The translations under genes were made by a program, and so were the position numbers. The notes below the pieces were generated by a model that had not been told where the DNA came from, made no database searches, and saw nothing but the letters and a program-made list of their open reading frames with translations. Shown here in pieces: positions 26,600 to 34,703 of a DNA stretch of 44,980 nucleotides (the stretch's first letter is position 1; each line of letters starts with the position of its first letter). Origin of the DNA: Woeseiaceae bacterium. Its GTDB lineage: Bacteria; Pseudomonadota; Gammaproteobacteria; Steroidobacterales; Woeseiaceae. The DNA lies in NCBI GenBank assembly GCA_030066075.1, contig JASJCH010000005.1:1-44980 (forward strand), read 5' to 3'.

Positions 26600-26630
26600 A
26601 AAAAAAGCGCGCCACAGAGGGCGCGCCTTT
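26600..26630. terminator. Bidirectional terminator between the DUF4124 and cold-shock genes
   Basis: A GCGCGCC (26607-26613) / GGCGCGC (26620-26626) stem with a six-base loop has a run of A on its left and T on its right. It can therefore stop the plus-strand DUF4124 transcript and the minus-strand cold-shock transcript converging here. Confidence 0.88.
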
Positions 26631-26657
26631 TATCTTCCTGGTTAGCCAGTCGCCGGA

Positions 26658-26864
26658 TCAGACCGGAACGACTTCCTCGGCCTGCGGACCTTTCTGACCG
26701 TCCGTAACCTTGAATTCTACTTTCTGGCCTTCGGCCAGCGTCTTGAAACCTTCGGCCATGATGGCGCTGAAGTGGACAAATACATCAGGACCATTTTCCT
26801 GTTCGATAAAGCCGAAGCCTTTCGCATCGTTGAACCACTTCACGGTCCCTGTAACTTTAGACAT
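26658..26864 (-). CDS. CspA-family cold-shock protein
   Basis: The 68-aa protein is a single cold-shock domain with RNP1-like KGFGFIEQ and RNP2-like VFVHFSAI and the aromatic nucleic-acid-binding face. Such proteins bind single-stranded RNA or DNA and melt RNA structure. It starts at ATG 26864 behind an AGGAG ribosome-binding site eight bases upstream. The 140-200-base untranslated leader upstream suggests post-transcriptional control as in cspA, but expression in the cold cannot be assumed. Confidence 0.93.
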   Translation of the reverse strand: MSKVTGTVKWFNDAKGFGFIEQENGPDVFVHFSAIMAEGFKTLAEGQKVEFKVTDGQKGPQAEEVVPV

Positions 26865-27019
26865 CAGAGTCTCCTGTCAAACTTATACTCATGCCCCCCA
26901 CGGGCGGCGCTCTCGCTGAAAGTGCTGCTTCTTACTTATGAGTTCAGGACGACCTAGGTAAGGACCTTCGGTGCGAATTGCATAAATAGTTGGCGTACAT
27001 TCAAGCAGGGCGCAGTATA
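26865..27019 (-). promoter_or_regulatory. Long leader and possible promoter of the cold-shock gene
   Basis: On the minus strand a TATACT -10-like box (27014-27019) lies about 150 bases before the cold-shock start codon; its -35 partner is poor. If used, it gives a leader of about 140 bases, the usual length for csp mRNAs, which fold to control translation. Otherwise I see nothing coding in 26865-27077. Confidence 0.35.
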
Positions 27020-27077
27020 TACCCAAAGGACCTCGAAAATAACCTAGCTTGTGTTGACAGGGTTTGGCGTTGACCCG

Positions 27078-28055
27078 ATGAAAAGCATTATAAATCAGAC
27101 AGTTGTATTGATTGCCACGCTACTTTCAGCCTGTGCGACCACGGGCGAATTGCCCCCCGACAGCGCTTTTCCGACGCTCAATGCGGAATCTCTGCAGGTT
27201 TGTGGCTCGCTGCAGAACCACGATTTCGCCTTCACTTCGTCCGCAGACGGCGCCAACCAGATCTACCTGTACCAGTCGCGCACCGCGTCAATCGTCAAGG
27301 TGACGGATGACGACGCGGACAATCACTGGGCGACGTGGTCGGAAGACGGTCGCATGCTCGCCTTCCAGTCCACGCGAGGCGAAGAGCGCGACGTCCTGAT
27401 AAAGGTCATGCCGGACGGCGAAGCCGTGAACCTGTCGCAGCACATCGAGCAGGACCTCGTGCCGTCGTGGTCACCCAACGGCAAGTACATCGTGTTCTAC
27501 TCGTCGCGCGACGTTACCTGGCCGGGCACCGGCCCTATCGGCGGCCATCTCTACGTCATGCGCGTCCAGGGATCCGCGCTGGGCCGCATCCAGACCGAGC
27601 CTTTTGTGTCGCCGTCGATGATTGCCTGGTCGCCCGATTCCACAACCTTGTTCTATGCGCGCTACGGCGCCGGCAAGGAGGGCATCTACGCCCTCGACCT
27701 GCAGTCGGGCCAGGAAGCGGCCCTGCTCGCCCTGCAGGACAGGTACCCGGGCATCGCGTCCACCAACCCGGCCGCCGGTACGGTCGACTACAACGTGAGC
27801 ACCAACGACGGCGTGGTCATCTACCAGCTGTCGCTCGCCGACGGTCTGAGCCGCCGCCTCAGCCCCGAAGGCGGCCATCACTTCTACGCGAACTGGTCGC
27901 CGGATCGCAGCGACTTGCTGATAACCACCGCGCAGGACGCGGCCCGGCAGCTATACGATATTCGCTGCGTCGCGGCGGACGGATCCTATGACGTCGCCGT
28001 CATCGACGACCTTACCGATGCACGCAGCGCCGTGTGGCGTCCATCGGGCCGCTAA
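27078..28055 (+). CDS. TolB/PD40-type beta-propeller lipoprotein
   Basis: The 325-aa protein begins at ATG 27078 with a short leader and a LLSAC lipobox (Cys19). The rest consists of PD40/TolB-like propeller blades, seen as repeated W-S-x-D/N-G and AFQST/VFYSS segments (TWSEDGRMLAFQST, SWSPNGKYIVFYSS, AWSPDSTTLFYARY, NWSPDRSDLLITT). Its cell location is the periplasmic side of a membrane. Unlike TolB it is a lipoprotein and lies outside a tol-pal cluster, so it is not called tolB; a binding or scaffold role is possible. An upstream in-frame GTG at 27051 is less likely. The GNAT gene starts directly at its stop. Confidence 0.72.
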   Translation: MKSIINQTVVLIATLLSACATTGELPPDSAFPTLNAESLQVCGSLQNHDFAFTSSADGANQIYLYQSRTASIVKVTDDDADNHWATWSEDGRMLAFQSTRGEERDVLIKVMPDGEAVNLSQHIEQDLVPSWSPNGKYIVFYSSRDVTWPGTGPIGGHLYVMRVQGSALGRIQTEPFVSPSMIAWSPDSTTLFYARYGAGKEGIYALDLQSGQEAALLALQDRYPGIASTNPAAGTVDYNVSTNDGVVIYQLSLADGLSRRLSPEGGHHFYANWSPDRSDLLITTAQDAARQLYDIRCVAADGSYDVAVIDDLTDARSAVWRPSGR

Positions 28056-28568
28056 GTGGCGGTTTCAATCCGGCACGGTGAGTCCGCCGATCTCAACAGC
28101 CTGGTCGAGATCTACAACTATTACGTCACCCACACCCATGTCACGTTCGACACGACGCCGTTTCTCGTGACGGACCGGATCCAGTGGTTCAACCAGTTCG
28201 CGGAAACCGGGCCGTACCGCTTACTCGTGGCCGAGTCGGGCGGCACGATTCTGGGGTATGCGACCAGCACGCGCTTCAAGGCGCGCGCGGCCTACGACAC
28301 ATCAGTGGAGACGACCATCTACCTGGATCCCGCGGAATGCGGCCGTGGGACCGGCAACCTCCTGTACGGCACGCTCGTCGACGGCCTGTTATCGGCAGAC
28401 GGCGTGCATCGCGCCTACGCCGGCGTCGCGCTGCCCAACGACGCCTCGGTCGCATTACACCTGAAGCTTGGTTTCGAGCGCGTGGGCTCTTACCATGAGG
28501 TCGGCTACAAGTTCGACAAGTATTGGGACGTGGACTGGTTCGAAAAGGACGTATCCGGAAATGGCTAA
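28056..28568 (+). CDS. GNAT-family N-acetyltransferase (phosphinothricin/methionine-sulfone acetyltransferase-like)
   Basis: The 170-aa enzyme starts at a GTG immediately after the TAA of the preceding gene. It matches the Pat/MnaT branch of GNATs: RHGESADLNSLVEIYNYYV, a TFDT strand, YATSTRFKARAAYDTSVETTIYL, the acetyl-CoA loop GRGTGNLLY, and LKLGFERVGSYHEVGYKFDKYWDVDWFEK. Relatives acetylate phosphinothricin, methionine sulfone or sulfoximine; the natural substrate here is unknown. It overlaps the MOSC gene by eight bases. Confidence 0.85.
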   Translation: MAVSIRHGESADLNSLVEIYNYYVTHTHVTFDTTPFLVTDRIQWFNQFAETGPYRLLVAESGGTILGYATSTRFKARAAYDTSVETTIYLDPAECGRGTGNLLYGTLVDGLLSADGVHRAYAGVALPNDASVALHLKLGFERVGSYHEVGYKFDKYWDVDWFEKDVSGNG

Positions 28569-29118
28569 ACAACTGAGCACCGAGGAACTCGAGCAAGGTC
28601 TCGACAACATACTCGCGTCACCCAAAGACAACGGCGCGCTGGAACTGATCGTCCGGCGCCCCGCCGTGGACGGTCGCGAGAGCCTGGACGAGGGCCGACT
28701 CGACGTCGACGAGGGGCTCATTGGCGATAATTGGAAAGCGCGTGGCAGCAGCCATACTCCGGACGGCGCCGCCGACCCGGACATGCAACTCAACATCATG
28801 AATGCGCGCGTGGCGGCGCTCGTGGCCGACGACCCGGCACGCCGGGAGCTGGCCGGTGACCAGCTATACCTCGACATGGACCTGAGCGACGAAAATCTGC
28901 CGCCGGGCACCCGGTTGGAACTCGGCGAAGCCGTCATCGAGGTAACCGAGCCACCGCACACCGGGTGCAAGAAGTTTGCGGAGCGTTTCGGCAGGGATGC
29001 CATGGTGTTCGTTAACTCCGGCCCGGGCAAAACGCTGAACTTCCGCGGTATCAACGCCAGGGTCGTCAAGTCGGGGAACATCAGCGTCGGTGACGCCGCG
29101 AAGAAACTGCCCGGTTAG
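28561..29118 (+). CDS. MOSC-domain protein
   Basis: The 185-aa cytoplasmic protein contains a MOSC domain, the fold that carries sulfur from molybdenum-cofactor sulfurases or reduces N-hydroxylated compounds. GTRLELGEAVIEVTEPPHTGCKKFAERFG holds the conserved cysteine (HTGCKKF), followed by NFRGINARVVKSG. It is a stand-alone MOSC protein without the N-terminal MOSC_N barrel. ATG 28561 overlaps the GNAT gene by eight bases, so the two are translationally linked. Its stop overlaps the convergent esterase stop by four bases. Confidence 0.8.
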   Translation: MAKQLSTEELEQGLDNILASPKDNGALELIVRRPAVDGRESLDEGRLDVDEGLIGDNWKARGSSHTPDGAADPDMQLNIMNARVAALVADDPARRELAGDQLYLDMDLSDENLPPGTRLELGEAVIEVTEPPHTGCKKFAERFGRDAMVFVNSGPGKTLNFRGINARVVKSGNISVGDAAKKLPG

Positions 29119-30653
29119 TTTTCGCCAGCCTCGGTCCAGCGCTCGAACGCTGCGCACATTTCCGGTTCTATGGCCGGCACGGCACGAACGGTATCGCCGA
29201 GCTCCTGCATTTGCGGACCGGGCCTTGCGAACAACGGCCACTCGTGCAGGCCGTGGCCGTTCGGGTTGCCGCTTGTCGCGAAGTTGATCCAGTAGCGCTG
29301 CATCAGCGCGCTGAGACGGCGGTCGTCGTCCGTGGTCGTCATGTAATCGTCGTGTACGCCGAAGATATAGGGGTATTCGGCGCCATGGTAGACACCAACT
29401 TTTTCCCCGCCGGCATCCTGCCGCTGGCGCGTAAACCAGTACACCCACGCCTTGCCACCCGACGCGGTTCGCCGCGCGGCCAGGGACTGTGACGGGCAGA
29501 CCATCTCTGCAGCCGTGACCAAACGGTCCATCGCGCGGCGCGGATCCGTCTCGCCAGCAACCCAGGGCAATGCATCGATGCCCCCGATCTGCGGATGCTT
29601 CGCGGCCGTCTCTTCGACGTCTGCGCCGGAAACATCGCCGACCGAGTCGAGCCACTCGTCGCGATTGGTGCCGATCATGATCTCGTGATCGCCGAAACCG
29701 CCGTTCAGGATAGAGTCCCATGTGGATCGGTGAATCAGCTGCTGGTCGATGGCGGCCAGATGGTAATAGTCGTCGAAGTTCTCCGTGTACACGTCGAGCA
29801 GCCGGGCGGCGTCGATCTTGCGCAGCTCATCCATCGACCCGGCGCCAACCAGCTCCGCCAGCGCCGCGCCGCGCTGCATTTCCTCGCCGAGGCCATGCAT
29901 TGACAGTCCGAAAGTGGCGTTGCTCTGCAGGATGCCGCGGTGGAACAGGTCGCGCGCCGGCTCGGACATCATAAGCGCCAGGATATTCTGGGCGCCGGCC
30001 GATTCGCCGAACAGGGTCACGCGATCGGGGTCGCCGCCGAATATTTCGATGTTCTCCTGGATCCACTGCAGCGCGGCAACGAGGTCCCAGAGGCCGAAGT
30101 TGGCAGTGGCGTCCGCTGTGGCGAGATCGGGGTGCGACAAAAACCCGAACAGACCGTGACGATAGGCGACGCTGACAACGACCACGTTCTGCGAAGCGAG
30201 TACGTGGCCGCGGTAATTGTCTTCGTACGACCAGCCGCTCTTGTTGCTGCCGCCGTGAATCCAGACCATTACGGGCAGGCGGGCGTCGGGGTTCAGCGAG
30301 CGCGTCCAGACGTTGAGGTAAAGGCAGTCCTCGCTGACGTCGAGGTCGGCATGGTAGTCGCGGGATGCGCCGAAGGTCTCCGCCATGTAGCGATACCAGT
30401 CGAGGATGCGCATCGTTTGCATGCAGGCAGGCGCGAACTCGCTGGCATCACGGCGCTCGGCCCGGCTTGCTGGCGGCTGCGGCGCCTTCCAGCGCAGTTC
30501 TCCTACTGGCGGATCGGCGAAGGGTATGCCGCGAAAAGCGGCGACCGCGCCCTCGTACTGGCCGACCAGCAGCTCACCGTCGACAGAGACTTGCGGTGCC
30601 TTCGAGCAACCGGCCAGCAACAACAGCAGGATTGATGCCAGCAACGCGCGCAC
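29115..30653 (-). CDS. Type-B carboxylesterase lipoprotein
   Basis: The 512-aa alpha/beta-hydrolase has a lipoprotein leader (LLLLAGC) and the carboxylesterase type-B layout: AFRGIPFADPPVGELRW, EDCLYLNVW (108-116), the oxyanion HGGS (133-136), and GESAG with Ser218. Glu333 in GTNRDEW and His423 in YHGAEYPY complete the triad. It should hydrolyse ester bonds in the periplasm or at the outer membrane; the substrate is unknown. Three bases separate it from the BCCT transporter upstream, so the pair is probably one transcript, suggesting that it releases an osmolyte-like or carboxylate compound taken up by that carrier. That link is inference. Confidence 0.87.
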   Translation of the reverse strand: MRALLASILLLLLAGCSKAPQVSVDGELLVGQYEGAVAAFRGIPFADPPVGELRWKAPQPPASRAERRDASEFAPACMQTMRILDWYRYMAETFGASRDYHADLDVSEDCLYLNVWTRSLNPDARLPVMVWIHGGSNKSGWSYEDNYRGHVLASQNVVVVSVAYRHGLFGFLSHPDLATADATANFGLWDLVAALQWIQENIEIFGGDPDRVTLFGESAGAQNILALMMSEPARDLFHRGILQSNATFGLSMHGLGEEMQRGAALAELVGAGSMDELRKIDAARLLDVYTENFDDYYHLAAIDQQLIHRSTWDSILNGGFGDHEIMIGTNRDEWLDSVGDVSGADVEETAAKHPQIGGIDALPWVAGETDPRRAMDRLVTAAEMVCPSQSLAARRTASGGKAWVYWFTRQRQDAGGEKVGVYHGAEYPYIFGVHDDYMTTTDDDRRLSALMQRYWINFATSGNPNGHGLHEWPLFARPGPQMQELGDTVRAVPAIEPEMCAAFERWTEAGEN

Positions 30654-30656
30654 GGC

Positions 30657-32162
30657 TCAGCCCGGGTGGTCGGCCCTGAGCGACTTCACGAGCGACACGG
30701 CCATCAGCACGCCGACCACGAGAATCGGCAGGGAAACCACCAGCAGCACCGACTGCATGGCCTTGAGCCCGCCGATGAACATCAGGGCAATGGGCAGCAC
30801 GGCGAGTGCGAACGCCCAGAAGACGCGGTGCCAGCGCGCCGGGTTGTCGCCGGCAGTGAGGTGCAGCGTCGCCCCCGAGGCCAGCGAATAGGAAGCCGAG
30901 TCATAGGTCGTCGCGGCGAACACGATGGAGACCACGGCAAACACCGTGATCACGATGCCGGCGAGTGGCAGCGTCTCGAGCATCGCAACAATGGCCGCGT
31001 TGCCGCTGACCGAGTTCATGATGCCGACGAAGTCGAGCTGGTTCTCGAGCTGCAGGAACAGGCTGTAGTTGCCGATCACCATGTAAAAGATCCAGCTTCC
31101 CAGCGAACCGAACAGCAACATGCCAGCGACCACCTGGCGAATGGTGCGGCCGCCCGAGATGCGGGTGATGAACAAGCCGACATAGGGTGCGAACGCGATC
31201 CACCATGCCCAGTAGAAGATGGTCCAGCTTTCGACGAAGCCCGAGCTCGTGAACGGGTCGGTCCAGAAGTTCATGCGTACGAAGTTCTGCGTCAACACCC
31301 CGAGGCCATTAAGGCTGGTCTTGAGCAGGAACACGGTAGGACCGACGACGAGGATAAACAGCAGCAGCCCCAACGCGAGGTACATGTTGATGTCGCTGAG
31401 ACGCTTGATGCCGCGCGTCAGGCCCAGCCAGACGCTGAGGACGAACAGGCCGACGCAGATCGCGACGACGACGACCTCGAGGCTGAAGCCGGTCTCCACG
31501 CCGAACAACCACGCGAGGCAGGCGGCGATCATCGGCGATGAGAAACCGAGGCTCGTCGCCGCACCGCCGATCAGCGCAATCATGAACAGGAAGTCGATGA
31601 CGCGTGCGGCCGGCCCATGGTCTTTGCCGCCCAGCAGCTCGTTACAGCTCAGGCTGAAGCGCAGCACGGTCTTCCTGCGCACGTAGAACGGGTAGGCAAT
31701 GGCGATCGCTGGCAGGCAGTAGAACGCCCAGGCGGTAAAACCCCAGTGGAACAGGCCATAGGTCGACGCCCATTCCGCGGCTTCCGGGCTGCGCGGCTCG
31801 GCGCCGAACGGCGGCGACTCGAAGTAAAAGGCCCACTCGGTGGCGCACCAGTACATGAGGCCCGCGCCGACGCCGGCGCAGAACAGCATCGCCACCCAGC
31901 TCAGCGTGCGGAACTCGGGCTTGCTGTCCTCGGCGCCAAGGCGGACCCGGCCGAAGCGACTGCTCGCAAGCCACACCAGGAAGCCGATCGCGGCGACGCT
32001 GGCCAGCAGGTAGAAGATGCCGAACTCGATCGCGATGAACTCGTAGAGAGCACTAAGGCGTTCGGCAGCGGCGTCAGGCGCAACGAGTAGCGTGAGGCCG
32101 ACGACGACGATGATTGCCACGCACGCGCCGAAACTCGGCCAGTCGATTCTGCTTTGTTCCAT
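30657..32162 (-). CDS. BCCT-family betaine/choline/carnitine transporter
   Basis: The 501-aa protein has about 12 membrane helices and the BCCT signature: LFCAGVGAGLMYWCATEW near helix 3, HWGFTAWAFY, and the WAWWIAFAPYVGLFITRISGGRTIRQV segment. Family members take up glycine betaine, choline, carnitine or DMSP with Na+ or H+. The C-terminal tail is short, so strong osmosensory control of the BetP type is unlikely. ATG 32162 is only 29 bases from the divergent hypothetical gene. The esterase gene follows after three bases. Confidence 0.92.
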   Translation of the reverse strand: MEQSRIDWPSFGACVAIIVVVGLTLLVAPDAAAERLSALYEFIAIEFGIFYLLASVAAIGFLVWLASSRFGRVRLGAEDSKPEFRTLSWVAMLFCAGVGAGLMYWCATEWAFYFESPPFGAEPRSPEAAEWASTYGLFHWGFTAWAFYCLPAIAIAYPFYVRRKTVLRFSLSCNELLGGKDHGPAARVIDFLFMIALIGGAATSLGFSSPMIAACLAWLFGVETGFSLEVVVVAICVGLFVLSVWLGLTRGIKRLSDINMYLALGLLLFILVVGPTVFLLKTSLNGLGVLTQNFVRMNFWTDPFTSSGFVESWTIFYWAWWIAFAPYVGLFITRISGGRTIRQVVAGMLLFGSLGSWIFYMVIGNYSLFLQLENQLDFVGIMNSVSGNAAIVAMLETLPLAGIVITVFAVVSIVFAATTYDSASYSLASGATLHLTAGDNPARWHRVFWAFALAVLPIALMFIGGLKAMQSVLLVVSLPILVVGVLMAVSLVKSLRADHPG

Positions 32163-32191
32163 ACTGCGACGCAGTTTGACAGAATGCGTGC

Positions 32192-32752
32192 GTGACTACC
32201 AAGCCGCACAAGAGCGTGCTGCGATTGCCGAAAAAACATCGCGGCGCGGCCGACAGGGTGGATAGCGTGGACGTCCGCGGCCTGCTGGCGCAGCAGTCCA
32301 TCAAGGACGCCGTGGTCGCCGGACTCATCGTCATCATAGTGTTCAGCGTGCTCTGGGCGATGTTGTCGACGCTGCTCGATCGCATTTTCCCCTGGATGAC
32401 CATCCTGCTCGGCGTCGCCGTCGGTCTCGTCATTCGCCGTGCGGGTCGCGGCCTCGACTGGCGGTTCCCGGCACTGGCGGCTGCGATGACCCTGGTCGGC
32501 GCCCTTGTAGCCAATGTCGTGGTCGGCGCGGCGTTCACGGCTGACGTGCTGGACACCAGCACGTTCATGGTCCTGCGCGGCATCACCTCAATGACATGGC
32601 CCGTGTTTTTCGACGAGGTCGTGTCGGCGGCGGATATCGTCTATGCGTTGTTCGGCGCCGCGACGGCGGCGTTTTATGCAAACCGACGCCTGCTGCGCAG
32701 CGAGTACAGCGCGCTGCGCAAGTGGCGTGAAGGAAAGTCACACGGGCATTAA
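32192..32752 (+). CDS. Hypothetical four-helix membrane protein
   Basis: I do not recognise this 186-aa protein. After a basic N-terminus it shows four hydrophobic segments (about 38-60, 65-82, 92-115, 146-163) and a basic, His-ending tail. The start is a GTG at 32192, 29 bases from the BCCT start, so the two share a very short divergent promoter. Its last 15 bases overlap the convergent HD-domain gene. Confidence 0.6.
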   Translation: MTTKPHKSVLRLPKKHRGAADRVDSVDVRGLLAQQSIKDAVVAGLIVIIVFSVLWAMLSTLLDRIFPWMTILLGVAVGLVIRRAGRGLDWRFPALAAAMTLVGALVANVVVGAAFTADVLDTSTFMVLRGITSMTWPVFFDEVVSAADIVYALFGAATAAFYANRRLLRSEYSALRKWREGKSHGH

Positions 32753-33772
32753 GAGCCCGTCGGTCCGGGTGGCCTTGCCCGTGAACGACGCGAGCTGACG
32801 CTTGGCGAGCGCCTCGAGTTCGCCCACGGCGTTGACGATGCCGACGAAGAATGGCGGTTGCCGCCGGAGCAGGGTCCAGTCGCCGGATTCGATGACGCGC
32901 ACGAGATGCGAGATGTTGTTCGCGATCGCGTCGATGTACGGGTTCTGGCCGTCGTAGAGCACCTCGATGTAGCGATAAACACGGTTGAACTTGCGATGCA
33001 GCCGTTCGCGCATGACCTGCTGGTAGAAGACGGGCGTCTTGCTGAGCAGGTCCTCTCCCGAGCGGTAGCGCACCATGTACTCGCCCGGCTTGGCGTTCTC
33101 GACGGCAACGCCGCCCACGACAAACTCGGTGTACAGGCGGTCACGGCATTTCTCGAGATAACAGCGGTCGGCCATTTGCGCGATCATGTCGGCCGTGCCG
33201 ATCAGGTGACCGCAGATAATGTCGCGCGGATCGTCGAGCTCGATCTTGTCGAGCTCGACCTCGTAGCCGGTGAAGTGGACGATCATGCTGGCCACGGCGA
33301 CGTCCTGGGCCATCCCGTGCTCGGGCAGGTAGCGGCGCAGGAAGTCCGCACTGCGCGATACGTGGTACAGCGTGAACTCGGCGCCGTTGGCAAACTCGGC
33401 GTCGCGCTCCTCGTGACGAATGTAACCGGCGTCATGGAACAGCGCCGTGATTATCGCCATCTGCGCGCGCCGGGCGCCGAGCCTGTCCTTCGGCTCCACG
33501 CTGCGCTCGTAGCCGGCGATCAATCGCGCCACGGTCAGCGTCATGTCCAGCGTGTGCTGCAGGTCGTGGTACGTTGTGTCGCAGCCGCGATAGCCGGGAT
33601 AGCGGCCGGAGAACAGCCGCTGAAAATCGTAGAACGCGAGCCATATCTTGTCGTAAGGGGCGCCAGGGAAGGTGGCGCTAAAGAGCTCGTACACGGCATT
33701 ACGCACCGCGACAGGATCAGAAACCTGCACGGTATTTGTGACGTCGTAATCGTTACGGCGATCCTGGGACAT
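32738..33772 (-). CDS. HD/PDE-type metal-dependent phosphohydrolase
   Basis: From ATG 33772 (344 aa) the protein has TTYHDLQHTLDM (His69, His73), LFHDAGYIRHE (His113, Asp114) and a later IVHFTGY (His166). This spacing matches the HD superfamily and particularly resembles eukaryotic-type cyclic-nucleotide phosphodiesterase catalytic domains (YHxxxH, then HD). It may cleave a cyclic nucleotide or another phosphate ester; the substrate is not shown. No sensor domain or signal peptide is seen. An in-frame start at 33832 would add 20 residues of little family character. Confidence 0.7.
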   Translation of the reverse strand: MSQDRRNDYDVTNTVQVSDPVAVRNAVYELFSATFPGAPYDKIWLAFYDFQRLFSGRYPGYRGCDTTYHDLQHTLDMTLTVARLIAGYERSVEPKDRLGARRAQMAIITALFHDAGYIRHEERDAEFANGAEFTLYHVSRSADFLRRYLPEHGMAQDVAVASMIVHFTGYEVELDKIELDDPRDIICGHLIGTADMIAQMADRCYLEKCRDRLYTEFVVGGVAVENAKPGEYMVRYRSGEDLLSKTPVFYQQVMRERLHRKFNRVYRYIEVLYDGQNPYIDAIANNISHLVRVIESGDWTLLRRQPPFFVGIVNAVGELEALAKRQLASFTGKATRTDGLLMPV

Positions 33773-33887
33773 GATGCGTTTCTTGTTGGCGGGAGCGCTG
33801 TACGTGCTATTCGTCACGCAGGCTCTCCGCACATTCTTATTGCATCAAATGATACACGTCGCCGAATTGTCCGACAGGCCAAAATCC

Positions 33888-33952
33888 TGACATATGTCAT
33901 GTACTTGGAGGATTTTTCGGGTGTCGGAATTCTTGTCACATTGCGAATTCCG
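33888..33952. promoter_or_regulatory. Palindromes between the HD gene and the exonuclease III gene
   Basis: The 163-base gap (33773-33935) must hold the HD gene promoter. It contains the perfect 12-bp palindrome TGACATATGTCA (33888-33899), a plausible dimer-binding site. A second inverted repeat, CGGAATTC (33925-33932) with GAATTCCG (33945-33952), spans the exonuclease stop codon; without a T-run it is a weak terminator candidate. Confidence 0.4.
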
Positions 33953-34703
33953 CAATCACCGGCGCATGGTCGGACGGCCGTTCCCACGCCCGTGGTTCCT
34001 TGTCGACATAGCTGGCCTGGCAACGTTCGGTCATCGCGTCGCTCGTCAGTATCAGGTCGATCCTCAGGCCGGCATTGCGCCTGAAACCTGCCGCCCGGTA
34101 ATCCCACCAGCTGAACACCTTTTCGGGCTGCTCGAACTTGCGAAACACGTCGGTCAGGCCGAGGTCGATCAGCCGGCCGAGTGCGTCCCGTTCCTTCGGG
34201 CTGCAGAGGATGCCTTCGCCCCATTTCTCGGCGTCGTACACGTCTTCGTCGGCGGGCGCGATGTTGAAGTCTCCCAACACGACCACGTTCTCATGACGGG
34301 ACATCTCGTCGGCCAGGAAATCGCGCAACGTTGCGAGCCAGCGCAGCTTGTAGTCGTACTTGTCCGAGCCGACTTCGGAGCCGTTGGGGACATACAGGTT
34401 CACCACGCGCACGTCACCGATCGTGGTCGCCAGCACGCGCCGCTGCGGATCGTCGAAGTCGGGAAACTCGAGCACGGGCTCGGCCGGCGCCGACTTGCTG
34501 ATCACAGCGACGCCGTTGTAGGTCTTCTGGCCGTTGGCGAGCGACGCGTAGCCCGCTTCGCTCAAAGCGTCTCCGGGAAACGCTTCGGTTACCTGCTTGA
34601 TCTCCTGCAGGACCAGCACGTCCGGTTCGTTTGCCTGCAGCCATTCGAGCACGTGCGGCAGGCGTACCTTCATCGAGTTGACGTTCCAGGTGGCGATCTT
34701 CAT
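33936..34703 (-). CDS. xth: Exodeoxyribonuclease III (AP endonuclease)
   Basis: This 255-aa EEP-fold nuclease repairs abasic sites and trims 3' ends. Visible motifs are [20 protein letters not shown] with the metal-binding Glu, VNLYVPNG, LGDFNIAP, and the terminal SDHAPV. Its ATG overlaps the TGA of the upstream oligopeptidase gene by four bases, so the two are translated from one message. The symbol denotes the family; xthA/exoA usage differs between genomes. Confidence 0.94.
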   Translation of the reverse strand: MKIATWNVNSMKVRLPHVLEWLQANEPDVLVLQEIKQVTEAFPGDALSEAGYASLANGQKTYNGVAVISKSAPAEPVLEFPDFDDPQRRVLATTIGDVRVVNLYVPNGSEVGSDKYDYKLRWLATLRDFLADEMSRHENVVVLGDFNIAPADEDVYDAEKWGEGILCSPKERDALGRLIDLGLTDVFRKFEQPEKVFSWWDYRAAGFRRNAGLRIDLILTSDAMTERCQASYVDKEPRAWERPSDHAPVIAEFAM

